In this document: positions 18,734-26,502 of the stretch, in pieces
Layout of the letters: every line of letters starts with the position of its first letter
Position numbering within the stretch: the stretch's first letter is position 1
Assembly: GCA_949840805.1 (NCBI GenBank)
Contig: CATKXR010000002.1
Span: forward strand, 62,001 to 126,000
DNA: 64,000 nucleotides
Reading direction: 5' to 3'
DNA from: an uncultured Lachnospiraceae bacterium
Lineage (GTDB): Bacteria > Bacillota > Clostridia > Lachnospirales > Lachnospiraceae
The notes under the pieces: generated by a model
Told to the model about the DNA's origin: nothing
What the model saw: only the letters and a program-made list of their open reading frames with translations
The model's database searches: none
Made by a program: the position numbers and the translations under genes

Positions 18734-18991
18734 ATGTTAAAAAAGACCATCACCATCGGACTTTCATCCGGGCTTGAAGCCAGACCGATAGCAATGCTGG
18801 TGCAGATTGCCAGCCAGTATGAGAGCGTGATCTATGTGGAGAGCCAGAACGCCCGTGTCAACGCAAAAAGTATCATGGGCATGATGACTCTCGGCATGGG
18901 GACTGGTGAGCAGCTAACGATTTCAGCGGATGGCGCCGATGAAACGGCTGCTATGGAGGGGATTGAGAATTATCTGTTGGGTACGGCTTGA
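18734..18991 (+). CDS. Crh-like HPr paralogue with Glu at the His15 position
   Basis: An 85-residue HPr-fold protein. The catalytic-site sequence that in HPr reads GxHARP is GLEARP here, so residue 15 is Glu and the protein cannot accept phosphate from Enzyme I. The regulatory Ser46 is kept (KSIMGMM). This is the Crh pattern: Bacillus Crh has Gln15 and Ser46 and acts only as a CcpA corepressor after phosphorylation by HPrK. The position directly after whiA is the same as Bacillus crh. ATG 18734 with GAGGAGG upstream is preferred over the earlier ATG at 18719. PTS transport would need a separate HPr elsewhere. Confidence 0.9.
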   Translation: MLKKTITIGLSSGLEARPIAMLVQIASQYESVIYVESQNARVNAKSIMGMMTLGMGTGEQLTISADGADETAAMEGIENYLLGTA

Positions 18992-19086
18992 CGGCTCGTC
19001 CTGCCAGGGGTGTTTGGCAGTTTTGGGGGATGACAACGTCTGTAAATATAGGAATGGGGCAGCTTTGCGGCTTTTCGTAAGAGAGG

Positions 19087-19107
19087 CAGGAGGCTGTCCT
19101 GTTTTTT
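19087..19107 (+). terminator. Weak terminator-like hairpin after the crh-like gene
   Basis: CAGGA at 19087-19091 pairs with TCCTG at 19097-19101, then six T. A five-pair stem is short, so efficiency is doubtful. Confidence 0.4.
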
Positions 19108-19127
19108 GTTTCACGGAGGCTGCCTCT

Positions 19128-19160
19128 GTTACTATTCACAGTGCAGCCGTGAACAGTAAC
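19128..19160. repeat. 12-bp inverted repeat upstream of luxS
   Basis: GTTACTATTCAC at 19128-19139 and GTGAACAGTAAC at 19149-19160 are reverse complements at 11 of 12 positions with a 9-nt loop. It lies about 40 nt upstream of the luxS promoter. It may be an operator, an RNA hairpin or a copy of a dispersed element. Confidence 0.6.
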
Positions 19161-19199
19161 CTGCGTCTGCCGATGGACGGCGGCATGAAAATCTGCTTC

Positions 19200-19228
19200 T
19201 TGTATTTATAAGGCAAATGCCATATAAT
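19200..19228 (+). promoter_or_regulatory. Predicted sigma-A promoter of luxS
   Basis: TTGTAT at 19200-19205 and a perfect TATAAT at 19223-19228 are 17 nt apart, 73 nt before the luxS ATG. I see no SAM riboswitch in the 310-nt gap before luxS. Confidence 0.7.
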
Positions 19229-19301
19229 GTACCATAGGATTTTAAAAGTGCAAATTTAATCCCATTCACAACTTCAAACAAAACAGGGAAAGGAATGCCT
19301 T

Positions 19302-19784
19302 ATGGAAAAAATAACAAGCTTTACCATCAACCATTTAAAACTTCTTCCGGGAGTCTATGTATCCCGGAAAGATAAGGCCGGAGACCATGTTGTCACCACC
19401 TTTGATATCCGGATGACACGGCCCAATTTTGAGCCGGTCATGAATACGGCGGAAGTCCATACCTTAGAGCATTTAGGCGCGACTTATCTGCGGAACCGGG
19501 AAGATTATTCCGGCCAGGTATTGTATTTCGGCCCCATGGGCTGCCGGACAGGCTTTTATCTGCTGCTGGCAGGGGACTATGAGTCAAAGGACATTGTGCC
19601 TCTGATGGTGGATATGTTTACCTTCATCCGTGATTTTGAAGGGGATGTGCCGGGGGCGGCAGCACGGGACTGCGGCAATTATCTGGACATGAACCTGCCC
19701 ATGACGAAATATCTGGCAGGGCGTTTCCTGGAGGGCACGCTGCTTCAGATTGACGATGCGAGGCTCAATTATCCGGAGGACTGA
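19302..19784 (+). CDS. luxS: S-ribosylhomocysteine lyase (AI-2 synthesis)
   Basis: LuxS cleaves S-ribosylhomocysteine to homocysteine and DPD, the precursor of the AI-2 signal. The iron/zinc ligands are present: HTLEH gives His53 and His57, and ARDCGNY gives Cys124. The catalytic Cys81 lies in FGPMGCRTGFYL. 160 residues, normal. It is transcribed from its own promoter and is followed 26 nt later by the sigma-like gene. Confidence 0.97.
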   Translation: MEKITSFTINHLKLLPGVYVSRKDKAGDHVVTTFDIRMTRPNFEPVMNTAEVHTLEHLGATYLRNREDYSGQVLYFGPMGCRTGFYLLLAGDYESKDIVPLMVDMFTFIRDFEGDVPGAAARDCGNYLDMNLPMTKYLAGRFLEGTLLQIDDARLNYPED

Positions 19785-19810
19785 GATTTTTTGCAGGAGG
19801 AAATACCGTA

Positions 19811-20332
19811 ATGCATGATGATATTTATCAGATGTATCTGGAGGAGGTAAAGAGGATCCCCGTCTGCACCTGTGAAGAGGAGAGGGAGCTGCTTGCGCGT
19901 GTCCGGGCAGGCAATAAGGCGGCGCGGGAAAGGCTTTTGGAAGGAACGCTCCGCTATGTGCTGGAGCTGGCAGGAAAGTACCGGGGGCGGGGGCTTGCGG
20001 CCGGGGATCTGGTCCAGGAGGCCAATATGGCGCTGCTTCTGGCCCTGGAAGGATATGAAGGCGGAGATTTCAGGGAGCAGATAAAAGCACTGGCATCCGA
20101 ACGGCTGGAAGCGGCCATTGAGGCACAAAAACGGGAAAAGCAGGCGGAAGAAGAAGTGGCGGCCAGAGTCAACGTCCTGAAAGATATTTCCAAGATGATG
20201 GCAGAGGAGCTGGGCAGGGAGGCCACGGTGGAGGAACTTGCCGAAAAGATGAAGATGACCCGGGAGGAGATCAAGGATATTATGAAGGTGACTCTGGATG
20301 CCATGAGCGTCAGTCCGGATGTGGAGTTCTAG
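19811..20332 (+). CDS. Sigma-70-like protein without regions 2.4 and 4
   Basis: The 173-residue product aligns by eye to primary-type sigma factors in region 1.2 (DIYQMYLEEVKRIPVCT), region 2.1-2.2 (ARERLLEGTLRYVLELAGKYRGRGLAAGDLVQEAN) and region 3 (EELGREATVEELAEKMKMTREEIKDIM). The region 2.3-2.4 equivalent has lost its aromatic DNA-melting residues, and the protein ends before any region 4 helix-turn-helix. It may bind core polymerase without promoter recognition, acting as a modulator, or be a decaying sigma gene. GGAGG precedes the ATG. No anti-sigma gene is nearby. Confidence 0.75.
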   Translation: MHDDIYQMYLEEVKRIPVCTCEEERELLARVRAGNKAARERLLEGTLRYVLELAGKYRGRGLAAGDLVQEANMALLLALEGYEGGDFREQIKALASERLEAAIEAQKREKQAEEEVAARVNVLKDISKMMAEELGREATVEELAEKMKMTREEIKDIMKVTLDAMSVSPDVEF

Positions 20333-20373
20333 AATTTTGCGGAAGACGAGAAAAGCCAAGGGAGGGATGTAAG

Positions 20374-21180
20374 GTGGAATATACCTATAAGTTTGGATTT
20401 ATCGGAGCGGGAAATATGGGATTCGCCATCATGAAAGGGCTTGTGAGGACGTTTGAGCCGGGACAGGTTGCTTTTTATGAAAAAAATCAAAAAAGGGCAG
20501 AAGACGTTGCGGCTGCCACAGGGGCGAAGGCGGCAAAAAGCGGGGCCATCCTGGCGGCTTCCTCGGAATACGTGATCCTGGCAGTGAAGCCCCAGCAGCT
20601 AAGGGCGGCGGCAGAGGAGATAAGGAACGGGATCTCCGGCAGGCAGATCTTGATTTCTATTGTCCCGGGAGTCACGATCCATGATTTGAAGGGAATTTTT
20701 GGACAGGACTGCAGGGTGGTCCGTGCCATGCCGAATACTCCCGCCCTGGTAGGGGAAGGGATGAGCGGGGTCTGCTATGAGGAGACGTTGTTTTCGGAGG
20801 AGGAAAGGGAGACAATCCGGCGTTTCTTTGAATCTTTCGGGAAGATGGCTCTGGTGGAAGAAAAGCTGATCAACGCAGTAGTCTGTGTCAGCGGCAGTTC
20901 CCCTGCCTATGTGTATATGTTTTTGGAGGCATTGGCGGACAGCGGGGTGAAATACGGGCTTTCCAGGGACCTGGCCTATGAGATGGCGGCCCAGGCCGTG
21001 CTTGGAAGTGCAAAGATGATGCTGGAGACTAAGGAGCATCCCGGCAGGCTGAAAGACCAGGTGTGCTCTCCCGGGGGTACTACGATTGCGGCAGTGGCGG
21101 CTCTGGAGGAACACGGGCTGCGCAACGCGGTGATGAAGGGCTGTGACGCATGTTACGGAAAGTGTGAAAATATCAGATAA
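20374..21180 (+). CDS. proC: Pyrroline-5-carboxylate reductase
   Basis: ProC catalyses the last step of proline synthesis with NAD(P)H. The N-terminal Rossmann motif is FIGAGNMGFAIMKG, followed by VRAMPNTPALVGEGMSG and the C-terminal family signature LKDQVCSPGGTTIAAVAALEE. 268 residues. The start is GTG with GGGAGG 8 nt upstream. Confidence 0.96.
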   Translation: MEYTYKFGFIGAGNMGFAIMKGLVRTFEPGQVAFYEKNQKRAEDVAAATGAKAAKSGAILAASSEYVILAVKPQQLRAAAEEIRNGISGRQILISIVPGVTIHDLKGIFGQDCRVVRAMPNTPALVGEGMSGVCYEETLFSEEERETIRRFFESFGKMALVEEKLINAVVCVSGSSPAYVYMFLEALADSGVKYGLSRDLAYEMAAQAVLGSAKMMLETKEHPGRLKDQVCSPGGTTIAAVAALEEHGLRNAVMKGCDACYGKCENIR

Positions 21181-21237
21181 GAGAGGCACGGCCGCGGGCA
21201 GAGACAGCAGAAGGCCGGGAAAGGAAGGAATAAAGCT

Positions 21238-21813
21238 ATGGGAAAAGAAGAAAACAGGGATCAGGAAAAGAAGGCGGTTATTGAACCTGTAATCCGTCTT
21301 GACCGTCAGTTAAAGTATACAGGCACGATCCTGAAATTATACGAGGATACGGTGATTGCCAACGGCCATGAAGCCCGCTGGGATTTTATCCATCATGACG
21401 GGGCGGCGGCCGTGATTCCGGTGACGGACGATGGAAAGATCCTGATGGTACGTCAGTACCGCAATGCGCTGAACAGGGAGACACTGGAGATTCCGGCAGG
21501 AAAAAGGGATGACCCGGAAGAACCGACCATTAACTGCGCTTATCGGGAGCTTGAGGAGGAGACCGGCTACCGCTGTGAGAAATTGGAGTATCTGATGAGC
21601 ATGAACACCACCGTGGCATTCTGCGATGAGTTCATTGATATTTATGTGGCAAGAAACCTGATTCCCTCCCATCAGCATCTGGATGAGGATGAAGTGATCT
21701 ATGTGGAGGAATGGGCCATAGAGGATTTGGAGGAGCTGATTTATTCGGGAAAGATGACGGACGCGAAGACAGCCGCGGCAATACTTGCTTATGACAGGAA
21801 ATACCTGAAGTAA
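21238..21813 (+). CDS. nudF: NUDIX hydrolase (ADP-ribose pyrophosphatase, NudF type)
   Basis: The Nudix box is intact in the stretch GKRDDPEEPTINC-AYRELEEETGY. The upstream sequence TILKLYEDTV and DGAAAVIPVTDDGKILMVRQYR is typical of the ADP-ribose pyrophosphatase group, which splits ADP-ribose to AMP and ribose 5-phosphate. 191 residues. The order NUDIX-spoIIM-xerD recalls the Bacillus nudF-spoIIM-xerD (ripX) neighbourhood. Confidence 0.88.
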   Translation: MGKEENRDQEKKAVIEPVIRLDRQLKYTGTILKLYEDTVIANGHEARWDFIHHDGAAAVIPVTDDGKILMVRQYRNALNRETLEIPAGKRDDPEEPTINCAYRELEEETGYRCEKLEYLMSMNTTVAFCDEFIDIYVARNLIPSHQHLDEDEVIYVEEWAIEDLEELIYSGKMTDAKTAAAILAYDRKYLK

Positions 21814-21897
21814 GGCTCTTCTTATATCCGCAAAAAGTCATAGGATTGTCTGTCAGCGCGTAAACTGAAGAAAGCGTATAGAAAAGCGGTGGCAGGC

Positions 21898-22434
21898 ATG
21901 AGAAAAAGAAACCAGGGGGTGTATCTGCTTTTTTGGATCGGCCTGGGGATGGCGGCGGCGACCATAGGGGCCAACAGGATGTTTGCTTCCGGCCTGGTGG
22001 ATTACCGCCTGCTGTATGAGTATCTGCAGGAAGGATGGCGGAACACGGCGGCAGGAGACTGGAAAAGCGTGTGCCGGATTTTACTGGTCCGGGTGGCCGA
22101 GACGGCTGTCATTGAGCTGCTGTGCAGAAGCCGTTTTCACCGGCTGTCAGTCCCTCTGCTTTTGATATGGGCAGGATGCGGCATAGGGATGTCTTTGGTG
22201 CTTATGACATGGCATCAGGGTTTTTGGGGACTGTTTGTGTTCCTGGCATCGATTTTTCCTCATCAGCTTTTTTACGGTACGGCATGGGGAATCCTGCTGA
22301 TTAAATGCCTGTCAGGGTATGAGGCCCGCAGGCGCCGGTTCTGGGGTGCGGTGACGGCCCTGCTGCTTTTTGGAATTTTGCTGGAAGTCCATGTGAATGC
22401 AAAGATGCTTTCGTTTTTTTCTTTTTGCGGGTGA
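21898..22434 (+). CDS. spoIIM: SpoIIM-like membrane protein
   Basis: A 178-residue protein with four to five hydrophobic segments. Weak family features are visible, notably FPHQLFYGTAWGIL, recalling the PHG motif of the SpoIIM (DUF95) family. The stronger argument is its place between a NudF-type NUDIX gene and xerD, as in Bacillus. SpoIIM is part of the SpoIIDMP machine that thins peptidoglycan during engulfment in sporulation. The frame opens at a GTG (21889); ATG 21898 is equally likely. Confidence 0.6.
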   Translation: MRKRNQGVYLLFWIGLGMAAATIGANRMFASGLVDYRLLYEYLQEGWRNTAAGDWKSVCRILLVRVAETAVIELLCRSRFHRLSVPLLLIWAGCGIGMSLVLMTWHQGFWGLFVFLASIFPHQLFYGTAWGILLIKCLSGYEARRRRFWGAVTALLLFGILLEVHVNAKMLSFFSFCG

Positions 22435-22512
22435 AGAGGGGGAGCGCGGGCAGGTTATGTATGGGAGCCAGGCTGCTTTCCTGGCAGGCGTGGCAGCGGC
22501 GGAAATTTATGT

Positions 22513-22541
22513 TTGATTTTTCGGGAAAATAAAGATATAAT
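22513..22541 (+). promoter_or_regulatory. Predicted sigma-A promoter of xerD
   Basis: TTGATT at 22513-22518 and perfect TATAAT at 22536-22541, spacer 17 nt, lie 45 nt upstream of the xerD ATG. Confidence 0.7.
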
Positions 22542-22586
22542 AAACAACACTTGGCATTTCGGGTATTATTGCTGAAGGGACAGGGT

Positions 22587-23474
22587 ATGACGGAGGAGAT
22601 TGAGGCTTTTATAGAATATTTGGAAACGGTTAAAGGAGCATCGAAAAATACGGTGGTTTCTTATCGCAGGGATTTGCTGCAGCTTGCGGATTATCTGGAA
22701 AAACAGGGGATCCGGGACCTTTCCAGAGTCACGCAGACCAGCCTGAATTCTTATGTGCTGGCCTTAGAGGGCAGCAAAAAGGCGGCGTCTACGATTTCCC
22801 GTATGATCGCGTCTGTAAAGGGATTTTTTTCTTATGAGGCCGGAAAGGGGAAGGTGAAGACGGACCCTTCCGGCGGGTTAAAGGCCCCAAAGGCGGAGAA
22901 AAAGGCGCCGGTCATTTTGACAGTGGAAGAGGTAGGGCGTTTTCTGAGCCAGCCAGACGGGGACACGCCAAAGGAGATCCGGGATAAGGCAATGCTGGAA
23001 CTTTTGTATGCTACGGGAATCCGGGTGTCAGAGCTTGTAGGCCTTAAGCTGGAGGATGTGAATGTACCCATCGGCTTTCTTACCTGCAGGGACGGGCAGA
23101 GGGAGCGGACGGTTCCCTTCGGGAAAAATGCCGGCCTCGCCCTGCGTCATTACCTGGAGCATGCGAGGGAGGCGCTGCTAAAGGGCAGGGAATCTTCCTG
23201 GCTGTTTACCAACTGCAACGGGGAGCCTATGTCGCGTCAGGGTTTTTGGAAGATCGTAAAGGACTATGGCAGGAAAGCGGGAATCGTGACGGATATTACT
23301 CCCCACAGCCTCCGCCATTCTTTTGCCGTGCATCTGATCAGCGGCGGGGCTGACCTGCATACGGTCAGTTCCATGCTGGGGCATGCGGATTTTGCCACTG
23401 CCCAGATGTATATGGAATGTATGAAAAAGGAAGCATTGCGTGCGGCGTATTCCGGGGCGCGTTCAGAGGAATAA
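22587..23474 (+). CDS. xerD: Site-specific tyrosine recombinase XerD
   Basis: A 295-residue tyrosine recombinase with a SAM-like N-terminal core-binding domain (GASKNTVVSYRRDL) and a C-terminal catalytic domain. Catalytic residues are visible: Arg in YATGIRVSELVGL, the HSLRHSFAVHL box, the GHADFATAQMYM stretch holding the second His and the Tyr nucleophile. XerD with XerC resolves chromosome dimers at dif. ATG 22587 is used because the 12 preceding codons of the open frame overlap the promoter leader. The context favours the housekeeping enzyme rather than a phage integrase. Confidence 0.93.
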   Translation: MTEEIEAFIEYLETVKGASKNTVVSYRRDLLQLADYLEKQGIRDLSRVTQTSLNSYVLALEGSKKAASTISRMIASVKGFFSYEAGKGKVKTDPSGGLKAPKAEKKAPVILTVEEVGRFLSQPDGDTPKEIRDKAMLELLYATGIRVSELVGLKLEDVNVPIGFLTCRDGQRERTVPFGKNAGLALRHYLEHAREALLKGRESSWLFTNCNGEPMSRQGFWKIVKDYGRKAGIVTDITPHSLRHSFAVHLISGGADLHTVSSMLGHADFATAQMYMECMKKEALRAAYSGARSEE

Positions 23475-23477
23475 TAC

Positions 23478-25547
23478 ATGGGAAAATCATTATACATAGC
23501 GGAGAAGCCCAGCGTGGCCCAGCAGTTTGCGGCGGCTCTTAAGATTGCGGGCAGAAGGGCGGACGGTTACATAGAATCAGACACGGCAATTGTTACCTGG
23601 TGCGTGGGGCATCTGATCACCATGAGCTATCCGGAAAGTTATAATCCGGCCTATAAGAGATGGAGCCTGGAGACGCTGCCGTTTCTTCCCAAAGAATTTA
23701 AGTATCAGGTCATAGAGAATGTGTCAAAGCAGTTTGGCATTGTTAAAGGGCTTCTGAACCGGAAGGATGTGGACACCATCTATATCTGTACGGACTCGGG
23801 AAGGGAAGGGGAATATATATACCGGCTTGTCGCCCAGATGGCGGGAGTGGACGGGAAAAAGCACAAGCGGGTCTGGATTGATTCTCAGACAGAGGAGGAA
23901 ATCCTGCGGGGAATCAAAAATGCCAGAGATTGGAAGGATTATGACAACCTGGCGGCGTCCGCCTACCTCCGGGCAAAAGAGGATTATCTGATGGGAATTA
24001 ATTTTTCCCGTCTTCTGACTTTAAAGTACGGGCCGTCTGTTTCCCGTTACATGAAGACAGAGCGGACCGTCCTGTCCGTGGGCCGGGTGATGACCTGTGT
24101 GCTCGGGATGGTGGTGCGCCGGGAGAGGGAGAACCGTGATTTTGTCAAGACGCCCTTTTACCGGGTGATCGGAGGATTTCAGTCCGCGGGTATGGATTTT
24201 GACGGAGAATGGCGCAGCGCGGAGGGCTCCCGGTATTTTCAGTCGCCTTATCTGTACAAGGATAACGGATTTAAGGAGAAAAAATACGCGGAAGAATTGA
24301 TTACGGCCCTGCAGAAAAACGTTCCTTTGACGGCAGTCCTTAAAAAGATGGAGAAGAAGAAAGAAACAAAGAATCCGCCTCTTCTCTACAATCTGGCGGA
24401 GCTGCAGAACGACTGCTCCAGGCTTTTTAAAATCAGCCCGGATGAGACCCTGCGGATCGCCCAGGAATTGTATGAAAAAAAGCTGGTCACGTATCCTCGT
24501 ACAGATGCCAGGGTTCTATCTACGGCCGTGGCGAAGGAGATTTATAAAAATATCGGAGGGCTCCGGAATTTTGGGCCGGTTCAGCCATATGCAGAGGAGA
24601 TTATGGCCCGGAAAGCTTTTCAAAATATCGGAAAGAGCCGTTATGTCAATGATAAACAGATTACGGACCATTATGCCATTATCCCTACGGGACAGGGATT
24701 CGGAGCCTTGAGGAGCCTGGCGCCTCTGGCCGTAAAAGTGTATGAGCGGATTGCGAGGCGTTTTCTCTCTGTTTTTTATCCTGCTGCCGTGTATCAGCGA
24801 TACATGCTGGAACTGGAGGCGGACCGGGAGCATTTTTTTGCCGGTTTCAAGGTCCTGGCGGAGCAGGGATACCTGAAGGTGGCAGACGTATCCCAGGCTG
24901 GGAAGCAGAATGCGGCTTTGGCGGAAAAGGGCAGGGAGGACAAAGGGAAAGACGATCCGAAAAAGACCGGCCAGGAAAGGGAGGAATCGGAGCTGAACCG
25001 GAAGAACCAGGAAAATCCGGCATTTATCGCCATGTTAAATACCTTGAGAAAGGGAAGTATTCTGCCCCTGAAGAGCCTGACCATCAAAGAAGGGGAAACT
25101 TCGCCGCCTAAACGTTATTCTTCCGGTTCCATGATTCTGGCCATGGAAAATGCAGGGCAGCTTATTGAAGACGAGGAACTGCGGGCGCAGATCAAGGGAA
25201 GCGGGATCGGAACCAGCGCCACCCGGGCGGAGATCCTGAAAAAACTGGTAAACATCGGATACCTGTCTTTAAATGGCAAGACCCAGATCATTACGCCGAC
25301 TTTGCTGGGAGAGCTGATTTTTGAAGTGGTAAACGGGTCGATCCGTCAGCTTTTGAATCCGGAACTGACGGCAAGCTGGGAAAAAGGGCTGGCCTATGTG
25401 GCGGAGGGAACCATCACGCCGGAGGAATATATGCAGAAGCTGGAACATTTTGTGGCGGGGCGCACCTATGGGGTGTTAAGGCTGAATAATCAGAGCCAGC
25501 TTCAGGAATGTTTTGAGAAGGCGGGGAAAAACTATAAGGGAAAGTAA
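23478..25547 (+). CDS. topB: DNA topoisomerase III (type IA)
   Basis: A 689-residue type IA topoisomerase. The N-terminal TOPRIM domain begins SLYIAEKPSVAQQF and includes CTDSGREGEYIYR; the active-site Tyr339 lies in LVTYPRTDARVL. The C-terminal GSGIGTSATRAEILKKL motif is also typical. A charged Lys/Glu/Asp-rich insert (near residues 475-515, encoded about 24900-25020) interrupts the fold between conserved blocks. No zinc finger follows. Starts 3 nt after xerD, so probably in the same transcript. Confidence 0.94.
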   Translation: MGKSLYIAEKPSVAQQFAAALKIAGRRADGYIESDTAIVTWCVGHLITMSYPESYNPAYKRWSLETLPFLPKEFKYQVIENVSKQFGIVKGLLNRKDVDTIYICTDSGREGEYIYRLVAQMAGVDGKKHKRVWIDSQTEEEILRGIKNARDWKDYDNLAASAYLRAKEDYLMGINFSRLLTLKYGPSVSRYMKTERTVLSVGRVMTCVLGMVVRRERENRDFVKTPFYRVIGGFQSAGMDFDGEWRSAEGSRYFQSPYLYKDNGFKEKKYAEELITALQKNVPLTAVLKKMEKKKETKNPPLLYNLAELQNDCSRLFKISPDETLRIAQELYEKKLVTYPRTDARVLSTAVAKEIYKNIGGLRNFGPVQPYAEEIMARKAFQNIGKSRYVNDKQITDHYAIIPTGQGFGALRSLAPLAVKVYERIARRFLSVFYPAAVYQRYMLELEADREHFFAGFKVLAEQGYLKVADVSQAGKQNAALAEKGREDKGKDDPKKTGQEREESELNRKNQENPAFIAMLNTLRKGSILPLKSLTIKEGETSPPKRYSSGSMILAMENAGQLIEDEELRAQIKGSGIGTSATRAEILKKLVNIGYLSLNGKTQIITPTLLGELIFEVVNGSIRQLLNPELTASWEKGLAYVAEGTITPEEYMQKLEHFVAGRTYGVLRLNNQSQLQECFEKAGKNYKGK

Positions 25548-25565
25548 CAGGAAAGGAAGAAGATT

Positions 25566-26243
25566 ATGAAAAAGAATGAGATGAAAATCACGGAGCTGTA
25601 CAGTTTGGAGAATACCATGGCAAAGCCTCTACTGGAAGAGTATGAGTATCCGTGGGAGGTTCTGCCCCATATCGGAGAATTTATAAAGGAGCTGGGGGCA
25701 AAGCTTCCGAAAAAGGAGTATGATTGTCCGGCGAATGGGATGTGGATCCACAAGACCGCCAAAATCGCGCCTACGGCGGGGATTATCGGCCCGGTTATCA
25801 TCGGCCCGGCGGCGGAGATCCGGCATTGTGCCTATATCCGTGGGAAGGTGATTGTCGGGGCCGGAGCCGTGGTGGGCAACTCTACGGAGCTTAAAAACGT
25901 GATCTTGTTTGACCAGGTGCAGGTGCCTCATTATAATTATGTGGGAGATTCGATTTTGGGATTTAAGGCTCATATGGGAGCTGGTTCTATCACTTCCAAT
26001 GTGAAGTCGGATAAGCAATTGGTAATGGTCCATGGGGAAGACGGGGATATTGAGACCGGAATGAAGAAGTTCGGGGCCATGATCGGTGACGGTGTAGAGG
26101 TGGGGTGCGGTTCTGTGCTGAATCCCGGAACGGTGATTGGGAAGAATACTAATATTTATCCTCTTTCCAGTGTGCGCGGGTGCGTGGATAAGAATTCTAT
26201 TTATAAGAATCAGGGTGAGGTGGCTTTAAAGAGAGAGTCCTGA
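25566..26243 (+). CDS. Left-handed beta-helix (hexapeptide-repeat) protein, GlmU C-terminal-like
   Basis: A 225-residue protein whose residues about 60-210 form hexapeptide repeats (IIGPVIIGPAAEIRHCAYI; VIVGAGAVVGNSTELKN; MIGDGVEVGCGSVLNPGTVIGKNTNIYPLSSVRG). It resembles the acyltransferase half of GlmU and similar sugar-nucleotide proteins but has no nucleotidyltransferase domain. The substrate is unknown. It follows topB by 18 nt with GGAAAGGAAG before the ATG. Confidence 0.75.
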   Translation: MKKNEMKITELYSLENTMAKPLLEEYEYPWEVLPHIGEFIKELGAKLPKKEYDCPANGMWIHKTAKIAPTAGIIGPVIIGPAAEIRHCAYIRGKVIVGAGAVVGNSTELKNVILFDQVQVPHYNYVGDSILGFKAHMGAGSITSNVKSDKQLVMVHGEDGDIETGMKKFGAMIGDGVEVGCGSVLNPGTVIGKNTNIYPLSSVRGCVDKNSIYKNQGEVALKRES

Positions 26244-26292
26244 GAAGATGGGATGCGGCAGGAAGGGCGTTTATAGTTGTTCCGGAAGGTCC

Positions 26293-26438
26293 GCCCGGCC
26301 TGTTACCCATCCCCCGGAAAATGCGCTCCCGCTCCGTGAAGAACGTAGCGGACGCTAAATTCACCGGGAAAACCATCCCGGCTCATTAAGCGCCGACGTT
26401 CTTCGAGGGTTTCCCGGGGGATGGGTAACAGGCCGGGC
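26293..26438. repeat. 146-nt near-palindromic element between convergent genes
   Basis: Outer arms of 25 nt, 26293-26317 and 26414-26438, are perfect reverse complements (core TGTTACCCATCCCCCGG). Inside, GAAGAACGT at 26338-26346 pairs with ACGTTCTTC at 26396-26404, and CCGGGA at 26364-26369 pairs with TCCCGG at 26376-26381. The whole can fold as one long interrupted hairpin. There is no open frame and no U tract on either side. It sits between the beta-helix gene and upp, which converge. Confidence 0.88.
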
Positions 26439-26456
26439 TGTGTTATGGGCAATTCC

Positions 26457-26483
26457 TGTGGCAGGGGCGGATGCCCTGCCACA
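26457..26483 (-). terminator. 10-bp perfect hairpin beyond upp
   Basis: TGTGGCAGGG at 26457-26466 and CCCTGCCACA at 26474-26483 are perfect reverse complements with a 7-nt loop, 20 nt past the upp stop. No T run follows on either strand, so termination is plausible but not demonstrated. Confidence 0.45.
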
Positions 26484-26502
26484 GTATGAAGGACAAAAGA
26501 AA

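Noticed and set aside
18734-18991. Ordinary PTS phosphocarrier HPr
   Set aside because: The required His15 is Glu, so transfer of phosphate from Enzyme I is not possible.
22587-23474. Phage or island integrase
   Set aside because: Location after NUDIX and spoIIM-like genes and housekeeping XerD motifs fit the chromosomal recombinase; no attachment-site repeats or phage genes nearby.
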